Assembly (NCBI GenBank): GCA_949286165.1
Contig: CASDZK010000035.1
Span: forward strand, 1-57,274
DNA length: 57,274 nt
Reading direction: 5' to 3'
Source: an uncultured Alistipes sp.
GTDB taxonomy: Bacteria > Bacteroidota > Bacteroidia > Bacteroidales > Rikenellaceae
The notes under the pieces were generated by a model. The model did not search any database, was not told the origin of the DNA, and saw only the letters and a program-made list of their open reading frames with translations. Position 1 is the first letter of the stretch. Every line of letters begins with the position of its first letter. Below are positions 50,019-57,274 of the stretch, in pieces. Made by a program: the position numbers and the translations under genes.

Positions 50019-51215
50019 TTAGTCGTTTTCGCGATTGACCAGCCGGTACATCATGGTCTGGTTGCCGAATATCTTGCCGAAGCCTTTCACGTCGTCGCCC
50101 GTCCAGGCATTGTTCATGATCTCTCCGTAGCTACCGAAGTCGTTGTTCATCAGGTCGTGTTCCGAGCGGATGCCGACGGTCTGGAACCGGTAGGGGAACA
50201 GACGGACGATGACGTCCCCGCTCACGTATTTCTGGCTGCTTTCCAGCATCGCCTCCATGTCGCGCATGACGGGGTCGTAATATTGTCCTTCATGCAGGTA
50301 GTTGGCGTAGAAGGCGGAAATCTGGTCTTTCCAGAACAGTTGCCATTTCGTCAGCACGTGCTTTTCGAGCATGTGGTGCGCCTTGATGATGACCATGGGA
50401 GCCGCCGCTTCGAACCCTACCCGGCCCTTGATGCCGATGATGGTGTCGCCGATGTGCATGTCGCGGCCTACGGCGTAGGCGCCCGCGATTTCCTGAATTT
50501 TCAGAATGGCGTCGATGGGGTTTTCATACGCGGTTCCGTTTACCGCTTTGATTTCTCCCTTTTCGAACGTGATGACAAGGTCTTCCGAACCCTCTTTTTT
50601 CAGTTGGGTAGGGTAGGCTTCCTCGGGCAGCGTCTGGTCGGAAACGAGGGTTTCCTTGCCGCCGATGGAGGTTCCCCAAATACCCTGGTTGATCGAATAC
50701 TCCGCTTTCTTGAAATCGAAATCCACGCCGTGCGAACGCAGGTAGGCGATTTCTTCTTCGCGGCTCAGTCGTTTTTCGCGGATCAGGGCGATGATTTCTA
50801 TTTCCGGAATCAACGTGTTGAAAATCATGTCGAACCGCACCTGGTCGTTACCCGCTCCGGTACTGCCGTGGCATACCGCGTCGGCTTTGAGTTCCTTGGC
50901 GTACTGCGCGATGGCGGTAGCCTGCGAGATGCGTTCCGCGCTGACCGACAGGGGGTAGGTGGAGTTTTTCAGCATGTTGCCGTAGATCATGTAGCGGATG
51001 GTATGTTCGTAGTAGGTCTTGGTCACGTCGATGCATTTGAACGATTTGACGCCTAACCCGTACGCCCGTTTTTCCATTTTTTCGATCTCTTCTTTCGAAA
51101 ATCCGCCGGTATTGGCTACGGCCGCATATACTTCGTAACCCATTTCTTTCGACAGGTACATGGCGCAGTACGAGGTGTCGAGCCCGCCGCTGAATGCTAA
51201 AACAACTTTTTTCAT
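50019..51215 (-). CDS. argG: Argininosuccinate synthase
   Basis: 398 residues from the ATG opening M-K-K-V-V-L-A-F-S-G-G-L-D-T-S. This N-type PP-loop (S-G-G-L-D-T) at about 9-14 binds ATP; codons upstream to 51311 are non-family. Citrulline/aspartate contacts are in G-S-T-G-A-G-N-D-Q (about 114-122). It ligates citrulline and aspartate. It is second in the arg operon, with 150 bp separating it from the GNAT gene, the largest gap in the cluster. Confidence 0.97.
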   Translation of the reverse strand: MKKVVLAFSGGLDTSYCAMYLSKEMGYEVYAAVANTGGFSKEEIEKMEKRAYGLGVKSFKCIDVTKTYYEHTIRYMIYGNMLKNSTYPLSVSAERISQATAIAQYAKELKADAVCHGSTGAGNDQVRFDMIFNTLIPEIEIIALIREKRLSREEEIAYLRSHGVDFDFKKAEYSINQGIWGTSIGGKETLVSDQTLPEEAYPTQLKKEGSEDLVITFEKGEIKAVNGTAYENPIDAILKIQEIAGAYAVGRDMHIGDTIIGIKGRVGFEAAAPMVIIKAHHMLEKHVLTKWQLFWKDQISAFYANYLHEGQYYDPVMRDMEAMLESSQKYVSGDVIVRLFPYRFQTVGIRSEHDLMNNDFGSYGEIMNNAWTGDDVKGFGKIFGNQTMMYRLVNREND

Positions 51216-51249
51216 ATCCGTTATGTTTTTATTGATTATTGATTCGTTG

Positions 51250-51365
51250 AATTGTTTTCGACCGTTTCCTGGCCCGGCCGCCGAAATGCGTTTCCCGGCG
51301 TTCGGCTTCACGAAACCGTTGAAATGCTTTCTGCCGTTTTCCGGTCCGGCCGCCGAAACGGAACG
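51250..51365. repeat. Imperfect tandem duplication inside the arg operon
   Basis: Two related blocks about 75 bp apart (about 51246-51285 and 51321-51362), each with a C-C-G-T-T-T..CCGGCCGCCGAAA core, fill the gap between the GNAT and argG genes. The second can fold through CCGTTT/AAACGG arms. They may be an intra-operon palindromic repeat or a translational or processing signal. Confidence 0.5.
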
Positions 51366-51989
51366 TTATTCTTTCGTCGGGTTGTGCGTCGGTTTTCCGG
51401 TAAAGGTGGTCGTGTTCAGTATCTCGTCGATGTCCACCCGCAACTGCTGGTGCGCCGGGTCGAAGATCATGCCCGTACACAGGCAGTTCTTGTGTTCCTT
51501 GCTGACGAGAATGGGGTAATTGACGCAACTTTTGCACCCTTCCCAGAACGCTTCGTCGTCGGTCAGTTCCGAAAACGGCACGGGAACGTAGCCCAATTCC
51601 GAGTTGATTTTCATTACGGCCAGTCCGGTGGTCAGACCGAACAGCTTGGCCCCCTTGAATTTCTTGATGGAGAGGGCGAACGTTTTGGTTTTGATGACGG
51701 TCGCCAATCCTAATTTCCGGAACAGCGGGTTGATGATGAGGCCCGAATTGGCCACGTAATCGCCGTGTCCCCAGGTTTCTATATAGCTGAACCCGGCCCA
51801 GCGTCCGTCTTTATGGAAGGCGATGACGGCTTTCCCGTCTCTCATTTTGGATGCGACGTATTCGGGAGAACGTTTGGCGATGCCGGTTCCCCGCGCTTTG
51901 GCCGACTCAGCCATTTCGGTACAGATTTCTTCGGCAAATTTGGCGTGTTCGGCTGTTGCCACCATCACATCAAAATCCTCGATTGTCAT
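51366..51989 (-). CDS. GNAT acyltransferase, probable N-acylglutamate synthase of the arg operon
   Basis: 207 residues from the ATG at 51989 opening M-T-I-E-D-F-D; an in-frame TTG 9 bp upstream is less likely. GNAT acyl-CoA site: I-N-P-L-F-R-K-L-G-L-A-T (about 89-100). Cys-containing C-terminal segment C-K-S-C-V-N-Y and N-C-L-C-T-G. It heads the arg operon, so by context it makes N-acetyl- or N-succinylglutamate, the committed step. A GNAT argA-like synthase in this spot is known in Bacteroidetes; the exact acyl donor is inference. Confidence 0.8.
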   Translation of the reverse strand: MTIEDFDVMVATAEHAKFAEEICTEMAESAKARGTGIAKRSPEYVASKMRDGKAVIAFHKDGRWAGFSYIETWGHGDYVANSGLIINPLFRKLGLATVIKTKTFALSIKKFKGAKLFGLTTGLAVMKINSELGYVPVPFSELTDDEAFWEGCKSCVNYPILVSKEHKNCLCTGMIFDPAHQQLRVDIDEILNTTTFTGKPTHNPTKE

Positions 51990-52033
51990 TTTTGTCAATA
52001 AAATTTGTCAGATTAATTTATAAGATATTTTCC

Positions 52034-52049
52034 GGCAGGGTACACTGCC
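52034..52049 (-). other. Leader hairpin before the arg GNAT gene
   Basis: GGCAG (52049-52045) pairs with CTGCC (52038-52034), 6-nt loop, about 45 nt before the first gene's start. No U-run follows, so a plain terminator is unlikely. Confidence 0.4.
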
Positions 52050-52090
52050 TCCGCTTTGTTTTTGTGGTACGATAAAAGTCATGAGGGAAA

Positions 52091-52140
52091 TTTCCGACAC
52101 GGAGCCGAAAGACTATCGTCGTCGTCGGATAGAACGGAAA
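52091..52140 (-). promoter_or_regulatory. Putative arginine attenuator: competing stems over the leader ORF
   Basis: One right arm (52098-52091, GTCGGAAA) can pair either with TTTCCG (52140-52135) or with TCCGAC (52129-52124). The second left arm overlaps the first two of four consecutive Arg codons of the leader ORF. A ribosome stalled there at low Arg-tRNA would cover the left arms and free the right arm. The final antiterminator or terminator partner is not evident, so the mechanism could be transcriptional or translational. Confidence 0.4.
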
Positions 52141-52157
52141 ACCGCGCATGCAGACAT
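52113..52157 (-). CDS. Arginine-rich leader peptide of the arg operon
   Basis: 14 codons: M-S-A-C-A-V-F-R-S-I-R-R-R-R then TAG. Five of 14 residues are Arg, and the last four codons are CGA in a row. It lies about 80 nt after the predicted start of transcription and 120 nt before the first arg gene. An in-frame upstream ATG at 52220 would give a 35-residue version with the same end. Short ORFs rich in the regulated amino acid are the mark of ribosome-mediated attenuation. A chance trinucleotide repeat is the alternative. Confidence 0.5.
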   Translation of the reverse strand: MSACAVFRSIRRRR

Positions 52158-52240
52158 GCCGAAAGGACCCGGATGTATTCTCCCGGCCGTTGCGGATATG
52201 GTATGGGCTGCCGTGTTCATTGGATTGTCATTGATCGCCG

Positions 52241-52271
52241 CAAATATAGGAAAATTTTGATGCGGTTCAAA
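52241..52271 (-). promoter_or_regulatory. arg operon promoter
   Basis: On the minus strand TTTG (52268-52271), a 19-nt spacer and TATATTTG (52241-52248), a perfect consensus. Transcription from about 52234 leaves a 5' leader near 245 nt, much longer than most here. Confidence 0.75.
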
Positions 52272-52361
52272 ATAAACGGGAGAAATTGTCCGGACAAATT
52301 TCGCCGGACGACTGCCGGAACCGCCTTTCCCCGGTTCCGGCTCCTTTTTCCGGCCCGCCGC

Positions 52362-52399
52362 AAAAAAAGGCCGGAAAGAGAATCGGTCTCTTTCCGGCC
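52362..52399 (-). terminator. Terminator of the dNK-methyltransferase-esterase operon
   Basis: GGCCGGAAAGAG (52369-52380) pairs perfectly with CTCTTTCCGGCC (52388-52399), loop of 7. On the minus strand seven T residues follow. Confidence 0.9.
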
Positions 52400-52422
52400 G
52401 TGTCCGTCCCCGGCAGGAGGGA

Positions 52423-53274
52423 TTATCGTTTTTGCAAAAAGTCCAGCAGGGCCGATTTCATGGGTTCGTGGTATTCGAACCCTTCGTTGAATCCCCAGCC
52501 GTGTCCGCCCGAAGGATAATGGACGACCTGCACCGGCACGCCGCATTGTTCCAGCCGGTCCCGGAGGCCGTAGCCGTTCCGGGGCGGAACGGCCGTGTCG
52601 TCGTCGCTCAGGAAGATCAGGGTGGGCGGGAACCGGTCCGTCGCCTGTTTTTCCACCGAATAGTAATCGTAGAGCGTCGTGTCGCCTCCCGTCAGGTTTT
52701 GCCGGGAACCTTCGTGCGTCAGGGGGCCGAAGGTCACTACCGGGTAGTAGAGGATGCAGAAGGCCGGGCGCAACGCCTTTTCCGCATGGGCCGCATAGGC
52801 GGCGGCCAGATGTCCGCCGGCGGAGAAGCCCGATATGCCGATCCTGTCTTTCCGGACGCCCCACGCCTTCGCCTGTTCCCGCATCAGCGTCATGGCGCGG
52901 GCCGCGTCGCTGAAGGGAACCGTATGCACTCCGTTCGGCAGCCGGTATTTCAGCACCGCGCCCGTAATGCCGTTTTCCGCCAGAAACCGGGCGTACCGGT
53001 GTCCTTCGTGGTCCGCGGCTACGATGGCGTACCCGCCGCCGGGACAGATCAGTACCGCCGTACCCGTGTTTTTCTCCGCCGCCGGATGATAAACCGTCAG
53101 TTCCGGAACGGTAATGTTCGCCAAACGCATCCCCCCGACGTCGGTTTCGGGTTCCGTGATGCCGTTGCAGTCGGGCGCTTCCCGCCCTTCCCACAGTTTC
53201 AGCGTCGTGACCGACTGCGCCGCCGCCTGCCCGAATCCGGCCAGGGCCAGCAGCCCTATCCATAGTTTTCTCAT
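52423..53274 (-). CDS. Secreted alpha/beta-hydrolase esterase
   Basis: 283 residues with an SPI signal (ends A-A-A-Q). Oxyanion region C-P-G-G-G-Y (about 75-80), nucleophile elbow G-F-S-A-G-G-H (about 147-153), Asp in S-D-D-D-T-A-V-P (about 221-228) and His in S-G-G-H-G-W-G (about 254-260). It resembles BD-FAE/acetyl-xylan-esterase-like enzymes that remove acyl groups from plant glycans. It is last in a tight operon, 4 bp after the methyltransferase gene; the pairing with housekeeping genes is odd. Confidence 0.88.
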   Translation of the reverse strand: MRKLWIGLLALAGFGQAAAQSVTTLKLWEGREAPDCNGITEPETDVGGMRLANITVPELTVYHPAAEKNTGTAVLICPGGGYAIVAADHEGHRYARFLAENGITGAVLKYRLPNGVHTVPFSDAARAMTLMREQAKAWGVRKDRIGISGFSAGGHLAAAYAAHAEKALRPAFCILYYPVVTFGPLTHEGSRQNLTGGDTTLYDYYSVEKQATDRFPPTLIFLSDDDTAVPPRNGYGLRDRLEQCGVPVQVVHYPSGGHGWGFNEGFEYHEPMKSALLDFLQKR

Positions 53275-53278
53275 ATCG

Positions 53279-54646
53279 TTATAAATGTTGTATGCGGTAT
53301 TCTTTGGGGTAAAGGTTATTGAGCCGGGCGGCGACGCGCTTGGCCCAGCCGATCGGGGTTCCTTCGAAACAGACCAGATTCAGCCCCGGAACGAACCGGT
53401 CGGCGTTTATCGCCTGTTTCCGCAGGTAGTCCCGCGCTTCGTCTATCGTCAGTTCCGTCCGGGGGGCCGCCTCCGTCGCCAATCCGGGGCAGAGGGCCAG
53501 CGCGTGGTCCGGTTTCAGTTCGCCGTGGATGAGCTGCCCGGCTTCCACGCCGAAATAGAGCGGGTTCAGCGCGGAGGCCAAACGTTCCAGGTCGTCGCCG
53601 TGTCCCGCCCGGCAGCCGAACACGCTGCCGTTCCGTTGAAAAAACTCCCATTGCTCCGGTTCGGCGAACCAGCGGCCGAGGGCGGCCCGCTCTTTTTTCG
53701 GCAGCGGCGGGAGCGTTTTCCCTCCCGTTTTTTTCCCGGCGGTCCGGGTCGTCTCCTCCCCGTTTTTGCGCAACAGGGCCATGAACAGTCCTTCGCCTTG
53801 CAGCTTGTGCGGGAAGAAACGGAACGCCGTTCCTCCCCCGACGTCCGTTTTCGTCACGCCCCATGCGTCCGGCACTTCCGGCGAGAGGATTTCCGCTCCT
53901 AACGTTTCCGCGATCCACCGCACGTTCTCTTCGTTTTCCCGGCGGTTGAACGTGCAGGTGCTGTAGATCAGGAATCCGCCCGGACGCAGGGTTTCCCAGG
54001 CGTCCGCCAAAATGCGTTGCTGGCGGGCGGCGCACAGTTCCACCGCGGCGGGCGACCATTCGTCGCGGGCCGACGGTTGTTTCCGGAACATCCCTTCGCC
54101 GGAACAGGGCACGTCGGCCAGCATCAGGTCGAAGAAGCGGCGGAGCGTTCCGAACCGGGACGGGTCGCTGTTCGTTACCACACTGTTGCCCAACCCCCAC
54201 TTCCTGGTGTTTTCGAGCAGCACGGCGGCCCGGGAGCGGATGACTTCGTTCGATACCAACAGGGCGTCGGGACCCGCCAGCCCCGCCAGGTGGGTGCTTT
54301 TGCCGCCCGGCGCGGCGCAGAGGTCCAACAGCCGCGGCGCGTCGGGCAGTTGCCCGGCGATATGGTTGAAACAGACTTCCAAGAACATGGAGGAGGCTTC
54401 GCCGACGTAGTAGGCTCCGCCGTGCAGGTGCGGGTCGAGCGTGAACGACGGGCGTTCCGGCAGGTAACGCCCCGTGGCGCACCACGGAACCGGTGTGCCG
54501 GGTCGCTCGCCGGCAGGCGTTTTGATCGGGTTGTAGCGTATCGATACCGGGGCGGGCGTGTCGAAAGCCGCCAGAAAGTCGGACGTTTCCGTTTCGGGAA
54601 CGAGGGTCGCGGCGGTGGCCGCGAAGTCGGGAGGAAGAGAGGTCAT
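53279..54646 (-). CDS. rRNA (cytosine-C5-)-methyltransferase, RsmF/NOL1-NOP2-Sun type
   Basis: 455 residues. SAM site L-D-L-C-A-A-P-G-G-K-S-T-H-L (about 107-120), N-E-V-I-R-S-R, motif IV with D-V-P-C-S-G-E-G-M (about 180-188) and motif VI S-T-C-T-F (about 238-242), giving the two Cys of m5C enzymes. The C-terminal part (from about 300) fits the RsmF-type PUA-like domain. It methylates a cytosine in rRNA, likely 16S. Gaps of 4 bp on both sides place it between the kinase and esterase genes. Confidence 0.92.
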   Translation of the reverse strand: MTSLPPDFAATAATLVPETETSDFLAAFDTPAPVSIRYNPIKTPAGERPGTPVPWCATGRYLPERPSFTLDPHLHGGAYYVGEASSMFLEVCFNHIAGQLPDAPRLLDLCAAPGGKSTHLAGLAGPDALLVSNEVIRSRAAVLLENTRKWGLGNSVVTNSDPSRFGTLRRFFDLMLADVPCSGEGMFRKQPSARDEWSPAAVELCAARQQRILADAWETLRPGGFLIYSTCTFNRRENEENVRWIAETLGAEILSPEVPDAWGVTKTDVGGGTAFRFFPHKLQGEGLFMALLRKNGEETTRTAGKKTGGKTLPPLPKKERAALGRWFAEPEQWEFFQRNGSVFGCRAGHGDDLERLASALNPLYFGVEAGQLIHGELKPDHALALCPGLATEAAPRTELTIDEARDYLRKQAINADRFVPGLNLVCFEGTPIGWAKRVAARLNNLYPKEYRIQHL

Positions 54647-54650
54647 GCCG

Positions 54651-55265
54651 TTATTTTTTTAGCCGGGTTATCTCCTGTCGCACCTGACGCACGATCGTTT
54701 CGAACGCCTCTCCGTGCAGCACGAAGTCGTACCGGTCCACATCCACCACCAATACCCGGCCTTCGTACTCCTTTTCCACCCAGTGGTCGTATAGCCGGTT
54801 CAGGCGTTCCAGATATTCGGGCTGGATGCCCAGTTCGAATTCCCGGCCCCGTTTCTGGATTTGGCTGATGAGGGTGGGGACGGAGGATTTCAGGTAAACC
54901 ACCAGATCGGGCTTGCGGATGATTTGGGTAAACAGGTTGAAGAATTCCATGTAGGTATCGTAGTCGCGTTTCGACATCAGCCCCATGCCTTGCAGGTTGG
55001 CCACGAAGATATACGCCTCTTCGAAAATGGTCCGGTCCTGTATCACGTCGCTTTTGTCCTGGACGATGGCCAGTACCTGTTCTATTTTTTTGCTGAGGAA
55101 ACACATCTGCAGGTTGAACGACCAGCGTTTCATGTCCTGGTAGAAATCGTCGAGGTACGGGTTGCTGACGTCTTCGTAATAGGCTTTCCAGCCCAGCCGT
55201 TCGGCCAGCATTTCCGTCAGGGAGGTTTTTCCGCTCCCGATATTTCCTGAAATGGCGATGTACAT
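54651..55265 (-). CDS. Deoxynucleoside kinase
   Basis: 204 residues. P-loop G-N-I-G-S-G-K-T-S (7-15), then E-D-V-S-N-P-Y (about 31-37) with the catalytic Glu, and D-R-T-I-F-E-E (about 77-83) with the DR(S/T) motif. The lid R-G-R-E-F-E is near 139-144. It phosphorylates salvaged deoxynucleosides to dNMPs in the cytoplasm. First gene of a three-gene operon; substrate preference (dA/dG or dC) cannot be read. Confidence 0.93.
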   Translation of the reverse strand: MYIAISGNIGSGKTSLTEMLAERLGWKAYYEDVSNPYLDDFYQDMKRWSFNLQMCFLSKKIEQVLAIVQDKSDVIQDRTIFEEAYIFVANLQGMGLMSKRDYDTYMEFFNLFTQIIRKPDLVVYLKSSVPTLISQIQKRGREFELGIQPEYLERLNRLYDHWVEKEYEGRVLVVDVDRYDFVLHGEAFETIVRQVRQEITRLKK

Positions 55266-55401
55266 AAGCGAATATGAGGTATTTTGTTTAGTGCCGGTCT
55301 GAAATTTTCCCGTCTTTATTTTAGTTAGTCTCTTTTCGGTTCTTTCGTTCCGGTCGTCGGAACGGGTTCCGTCGCGCCGCCCCGTAAGGAGGGGCGGGCC
55401 G

Positions 55402-56925
55402 TCACGCGTCGTTTTTGCCGAGCAGTTCCATCAACTGGTCGGCGTATTTTCGGTCGTTCGACAACCGGGGAATCTTGTTCTGGCCGCCCAACTTGCCCCG
55501 TTCTTTCATCCAGCGGTAGAAAGTGCCTTGCGGCGCATAGGTTATCCGGGCCGGCATCAGGGAGCTGCCCGGCGCCCGTTTGGCCCGGTAGTCGCTATTG
55601 ACGCGTTGCAGGGTTTCGTCCAGCGTTGTTTCGAACAGGACCCGATCGCCGGGTTCCTGCCCGAATTCGATGATCCATTGGTGCGCCCCGCGGGCGTTCT
55701 CGTCCATATATACGGGAGCCACGGTGTAGTCGGTTACCGAGGCGCCCGTGGCCCGGCAGGCTTCGTCCAGGGCCTGTTGCGCGTTGTCGATGATGACCTC
55801 TTCCCCGAAAACGTTGATGTAGTGTTTCGTGCGTCCCGTGATGACGATTTTGTGCGGGGCCAGCGACGTGAACCGCACAGTGTCGCCGATCATGTACCGC
55901 CACAGTCCTCCGTTGGTGGAGATGATGACGGCGTAGTTTACCCCGCGCTGCACCGCTTCGAGCGGTACGGCTTTCGACGGGTCGTCCAGATATTTCATGT
56001 CTAAAAATTCGTAAAATACGCCGTAGTCGAGCATCAGCAGCATCGCTTCGTCCGCCGGGTCGTCCTGCAGAGCGAAAAATCCTTCCGAGGCATTGTAGGT
56101 CTCCATGTAATGCATGCCGTCCGAGGGAATCAGCCGGCGGTATTGCTCCCGGTAGGGGGCGAACGACACGCCGCCGTGCATGAACAGTTCGAGGTCGGGC
56201 CATACTTCGCAGACGTTCCGTTTGCCCGTGTATTCCAGCAGGGCTTTCAGCAGCACCATGTTCCACGAGGGAACGCCGGCGAATGAGGTTACGCGCTGTC
56301 CGGCCGTTTCCCGGCATATCGCCGCCACTTTTTTTTCGAAATCGGCCGTCAGCGCGGTGGCTTTCGAAGGGGTTCGGTAGGCGGCCGCATAGAACGGCGT
56401 ATGCTGTATCAGGATGGCCGACAGGTCCCCCGACCGCAGGGAGGTTCCCGACAGGGCGTCCACCGCGTGGCTTCCGCCTAAGGTCAGCGTCTTTCCCGTG
56501 AAGAGGCGCGAGCCGGGGTAGTTGTGCAGATAGACCGAAATGACGTCGCGTGCGCCCCGGTAGTGGCATTGCATTAAAGATTCCCGCGGTACGGGAATGT
56601 ATTTGCTGACGTCGGCCGTCGTTCCGGACGATTTGGCGAACCATTCGACCCGTTCGTCCCAGAGCACTCCGGGTTCTTCCCTCCGCATCCGGTCTATGTA
56701 GGGTTTCAGGTCGTCGTACGTGGCCACGGGAATTTTGGCGGCGAACGTTTCGTACCCGTCGTCCGGCCGTATGTTCCGTTCCCGGCCGTATGCTACGGCG
56801 GCCAGACGGGGCATCAGCCTGCCGAGTTGTTTCCGTTGCGCGGCGGCCGGATTTTTCCGAAAGTCGTCTATGGCTGCCAGCCTGCGGGCGGACAGCAGGT
56901 TCAATAGATAGGTAGAAAAGGCCAT
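55402..56925 (-). CDS. GH3 auxin-responsive-promoter-family protein (ANL adenylate-forming fold)
   Basis: 507 residues. ATP/AMP-binding F-A-K-S-S-G-T-T (about 95-102), middle Y-N-A-S-E-G (about 288-293), and the C-terminal hinge/lid with Y-I-N-V-F-G-E-E (about 377-384). Plant GH3 enzymes attach amino acids to acyl acids; bacterial homologues are common in Bacteroidetes with unknown substrate. It stands alone, 136 bp from the kinase gene. A TACCTTTG box on the minus strand is at 57119-57126, leaving a leader near 185 nt. Confidence 0.9.
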   Translation of the reverse strand: MAFSTYLLNLLSARRLAAIDDFRKNPAAAQRKQLGRLMPRLAAVAYGRERNIRPDDGYETFAAKIPVATYDDLKPYIDRMRREEPGVLWDERVEWFAKSSGTTADVSKYIPVPRESLMQCHYRGARDVISVYLHNYPGSRLFTGKTLTLGGSHAVDALSGTSLRSGDLSAILIQHTPFYAAAYRTPSKATALTADFEKKVAAICRETAGQRVTSFAGVPSWNMVLLKALLEYTGKRNVCEVWPDLELFMHGGVSFAPYREQYRRLIPSDGMHYMETYNASEGFFALQDDPADEAMLLMLDYGVFYEFLDMKYLDDPSKAVPLEAVQRGVNYAVIISTNGGLWRYMIGDTVRFTSLAPHKIVITGRTKHYINVFGEEVIIDNAQQALDEACRATGASVTDYTVAPVYMDENARGAHQWIIEFGQEPGDRVLFETTLDETLQRVNSDYRAKRAPGSSLMPARITYAPQGTFYRWMKERGKLGGQNKIPRLSNDRKYADQLMELLGKNDA

Positions 56926-57150
56926 AATCCGTTTTAAAATGTCCGAAATTCCGTTTTCCGGAATACGGCCCTGTTTGCCGGTAAGCCGGTTGCCGTTTTT
57001 CGGGAACGGGGATGTTTCGGAAAGTTTTTCCGGCCGGTCCGATTTTCTTTTCTGTCCGTTGCGGACGTGGAATGCCGGAAAAGAAAGAGAGGAACGCGGT
57101 GTCTCCGGACAATGTTTACAAAGGTAGGATTAAAATTTTATTAAAAATGT

Positions 57151-57181
57151 TTTGGAAGTAATAAAAATTGTATTACCTTTG
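57151..57181 (+). promoter_or_regulatory. Initiator tRNA promoter
   Basis: TTTG (57151-57154), a 19-nt spacer and TACCTTTG (57174-57181), a perfect consensus 19 bp before the tRNA. It is arranged back to back with the minus-strand -7 box of the GH3-fold gene. Confidence 0.85.
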
Positions 57182-57200
57182 CATCGTCAAAAAACAACAT

Positions 57201-57272
57201 CGCGGAGTGGAGCAGTGGTAGCTCGTTGGGCTCATAACCCAAAGGCCGCAGGTTCGAGTCCTGCCTCCGCTA
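57201..57272 (+). tRNA. Initiator tRNA-fMet (CAT)
   Basis: Cloverleaf with acceptor CGCGGAG/CTCCGCT, D arm GAGC/GCTC, anticodon arm TTGGG/CCCAA with loop CTCATAA, and T arm GCAGG/CCTGC with loop TTCGAGT. Three G-C pairs next to the anticodon loop and the unpaired C1-U72 identify an initiator rather than elongator. Discriminator A73; CCA is not encoded. The window ends two bases later. Confidence 0.93.
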
Positions 57273-57274
57273 CA

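Noticed and set aside
51990..51998. TTG start for the arg-operon GNAT
   Set aside because: An ATG three codons later gives a normal start; the two cannot be separated from sequence, but ATG is preferred.
52056..52490. Plus-strand 144-residue frame in the arg leader region
   Set aside because: Arg-rich random frame opposing the leader and overlapping the terminator and esterase 3' end.

Overview
The window is chromosomal DNA of a member of the Bacteroidales, probably Rikenellaceae/Alistipes-like (that finer placement is inference). The evidence is moderately high G+C coding DNA with little Shine-Dalgarno signal, many copies of the Bacteroidetes promoter (TTTG, 19-21 nt, TAnnTTTG), SPI/SPII-exported proteins throughout, and lineage-typical genes: PL8 and GH105 enzymes, an OMP_b-brl_3 receptor, a GH3-fold protein, SIMPL and Skp proteins, a deoxynucleoside kinase and a GNAT-argG-argC-argD-argB cluster. 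No phage, insertion sequence, plasmid or CRISPR system is visible.

Layout. 1-2101: 5' end of a probable 6-bladed beta-propeller lipoprotein, a small Cys-containing ORF, a gene-poor stretch with structured repeats and a candidate small RNA gene, then Hsp20. 2350-8444: CNNM/CorC protein, GNAT, a membrane-anchored MutS ATPase and a PL8 lyase. 8726-11571: serine hydrolase, nitroreductase and YqhD operon. 11661-15403: secreted proteins of unknown function, with two paralogues, a decayed third C-terminus and a duplicated promoter/leader. 15978-21380: DUF418 protein, FabG, PiT phosphate transporter, RuvA. 21381-23411: gene-poor, with tandem hairpins and a possible decayed SusC-type gene. 23412-27860: xylB-xylA-xylE operon. 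28231-35510: GH105, GH18, tRNA-Asp, an oxidoreductase and an M16 peptidase. 35940-39206: exported TIM-barrel and Gfo/Idh/MocA pair, SIMPL protein. 39712-46762: Skp-like lipoprotein, rhomboid, mutL with two small membrane ORFs, outer-membrane barrel. 47070-52271: arginine operon with a long leader. 52423-57274: esterase, RsmF-like methyltransferase, deoxynucleoside kinase, GH3-fold protein and initiator tRNA.

Functionally the window mixes housekeeping (repair, rRNA modification, nucleotide salvage, phosphate uptake, Arg biosynthesis) with carbohydrate use: xylose import and isomerisation, uronyl and glycosaminoglycan hydrolysis, chitinase-like activity and a possible oxidative glycoside pathway.

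The most notable unannotated signals are (1) a leader ORF in the arginine operon 5' region that ends Arg-Arg-Arg-Arg-stop, with competing stems that look like an attenuator; (2) a promoter + structured ~71-nt element + T-run at 1215-1328, with a second covarying copy at 919-985; (3) a 114-bp dispersed inverted-repeat element in three copies with compensatory changes; and (4) duplicated leaders and a decaying paralogue in the secreted-protein cluster.
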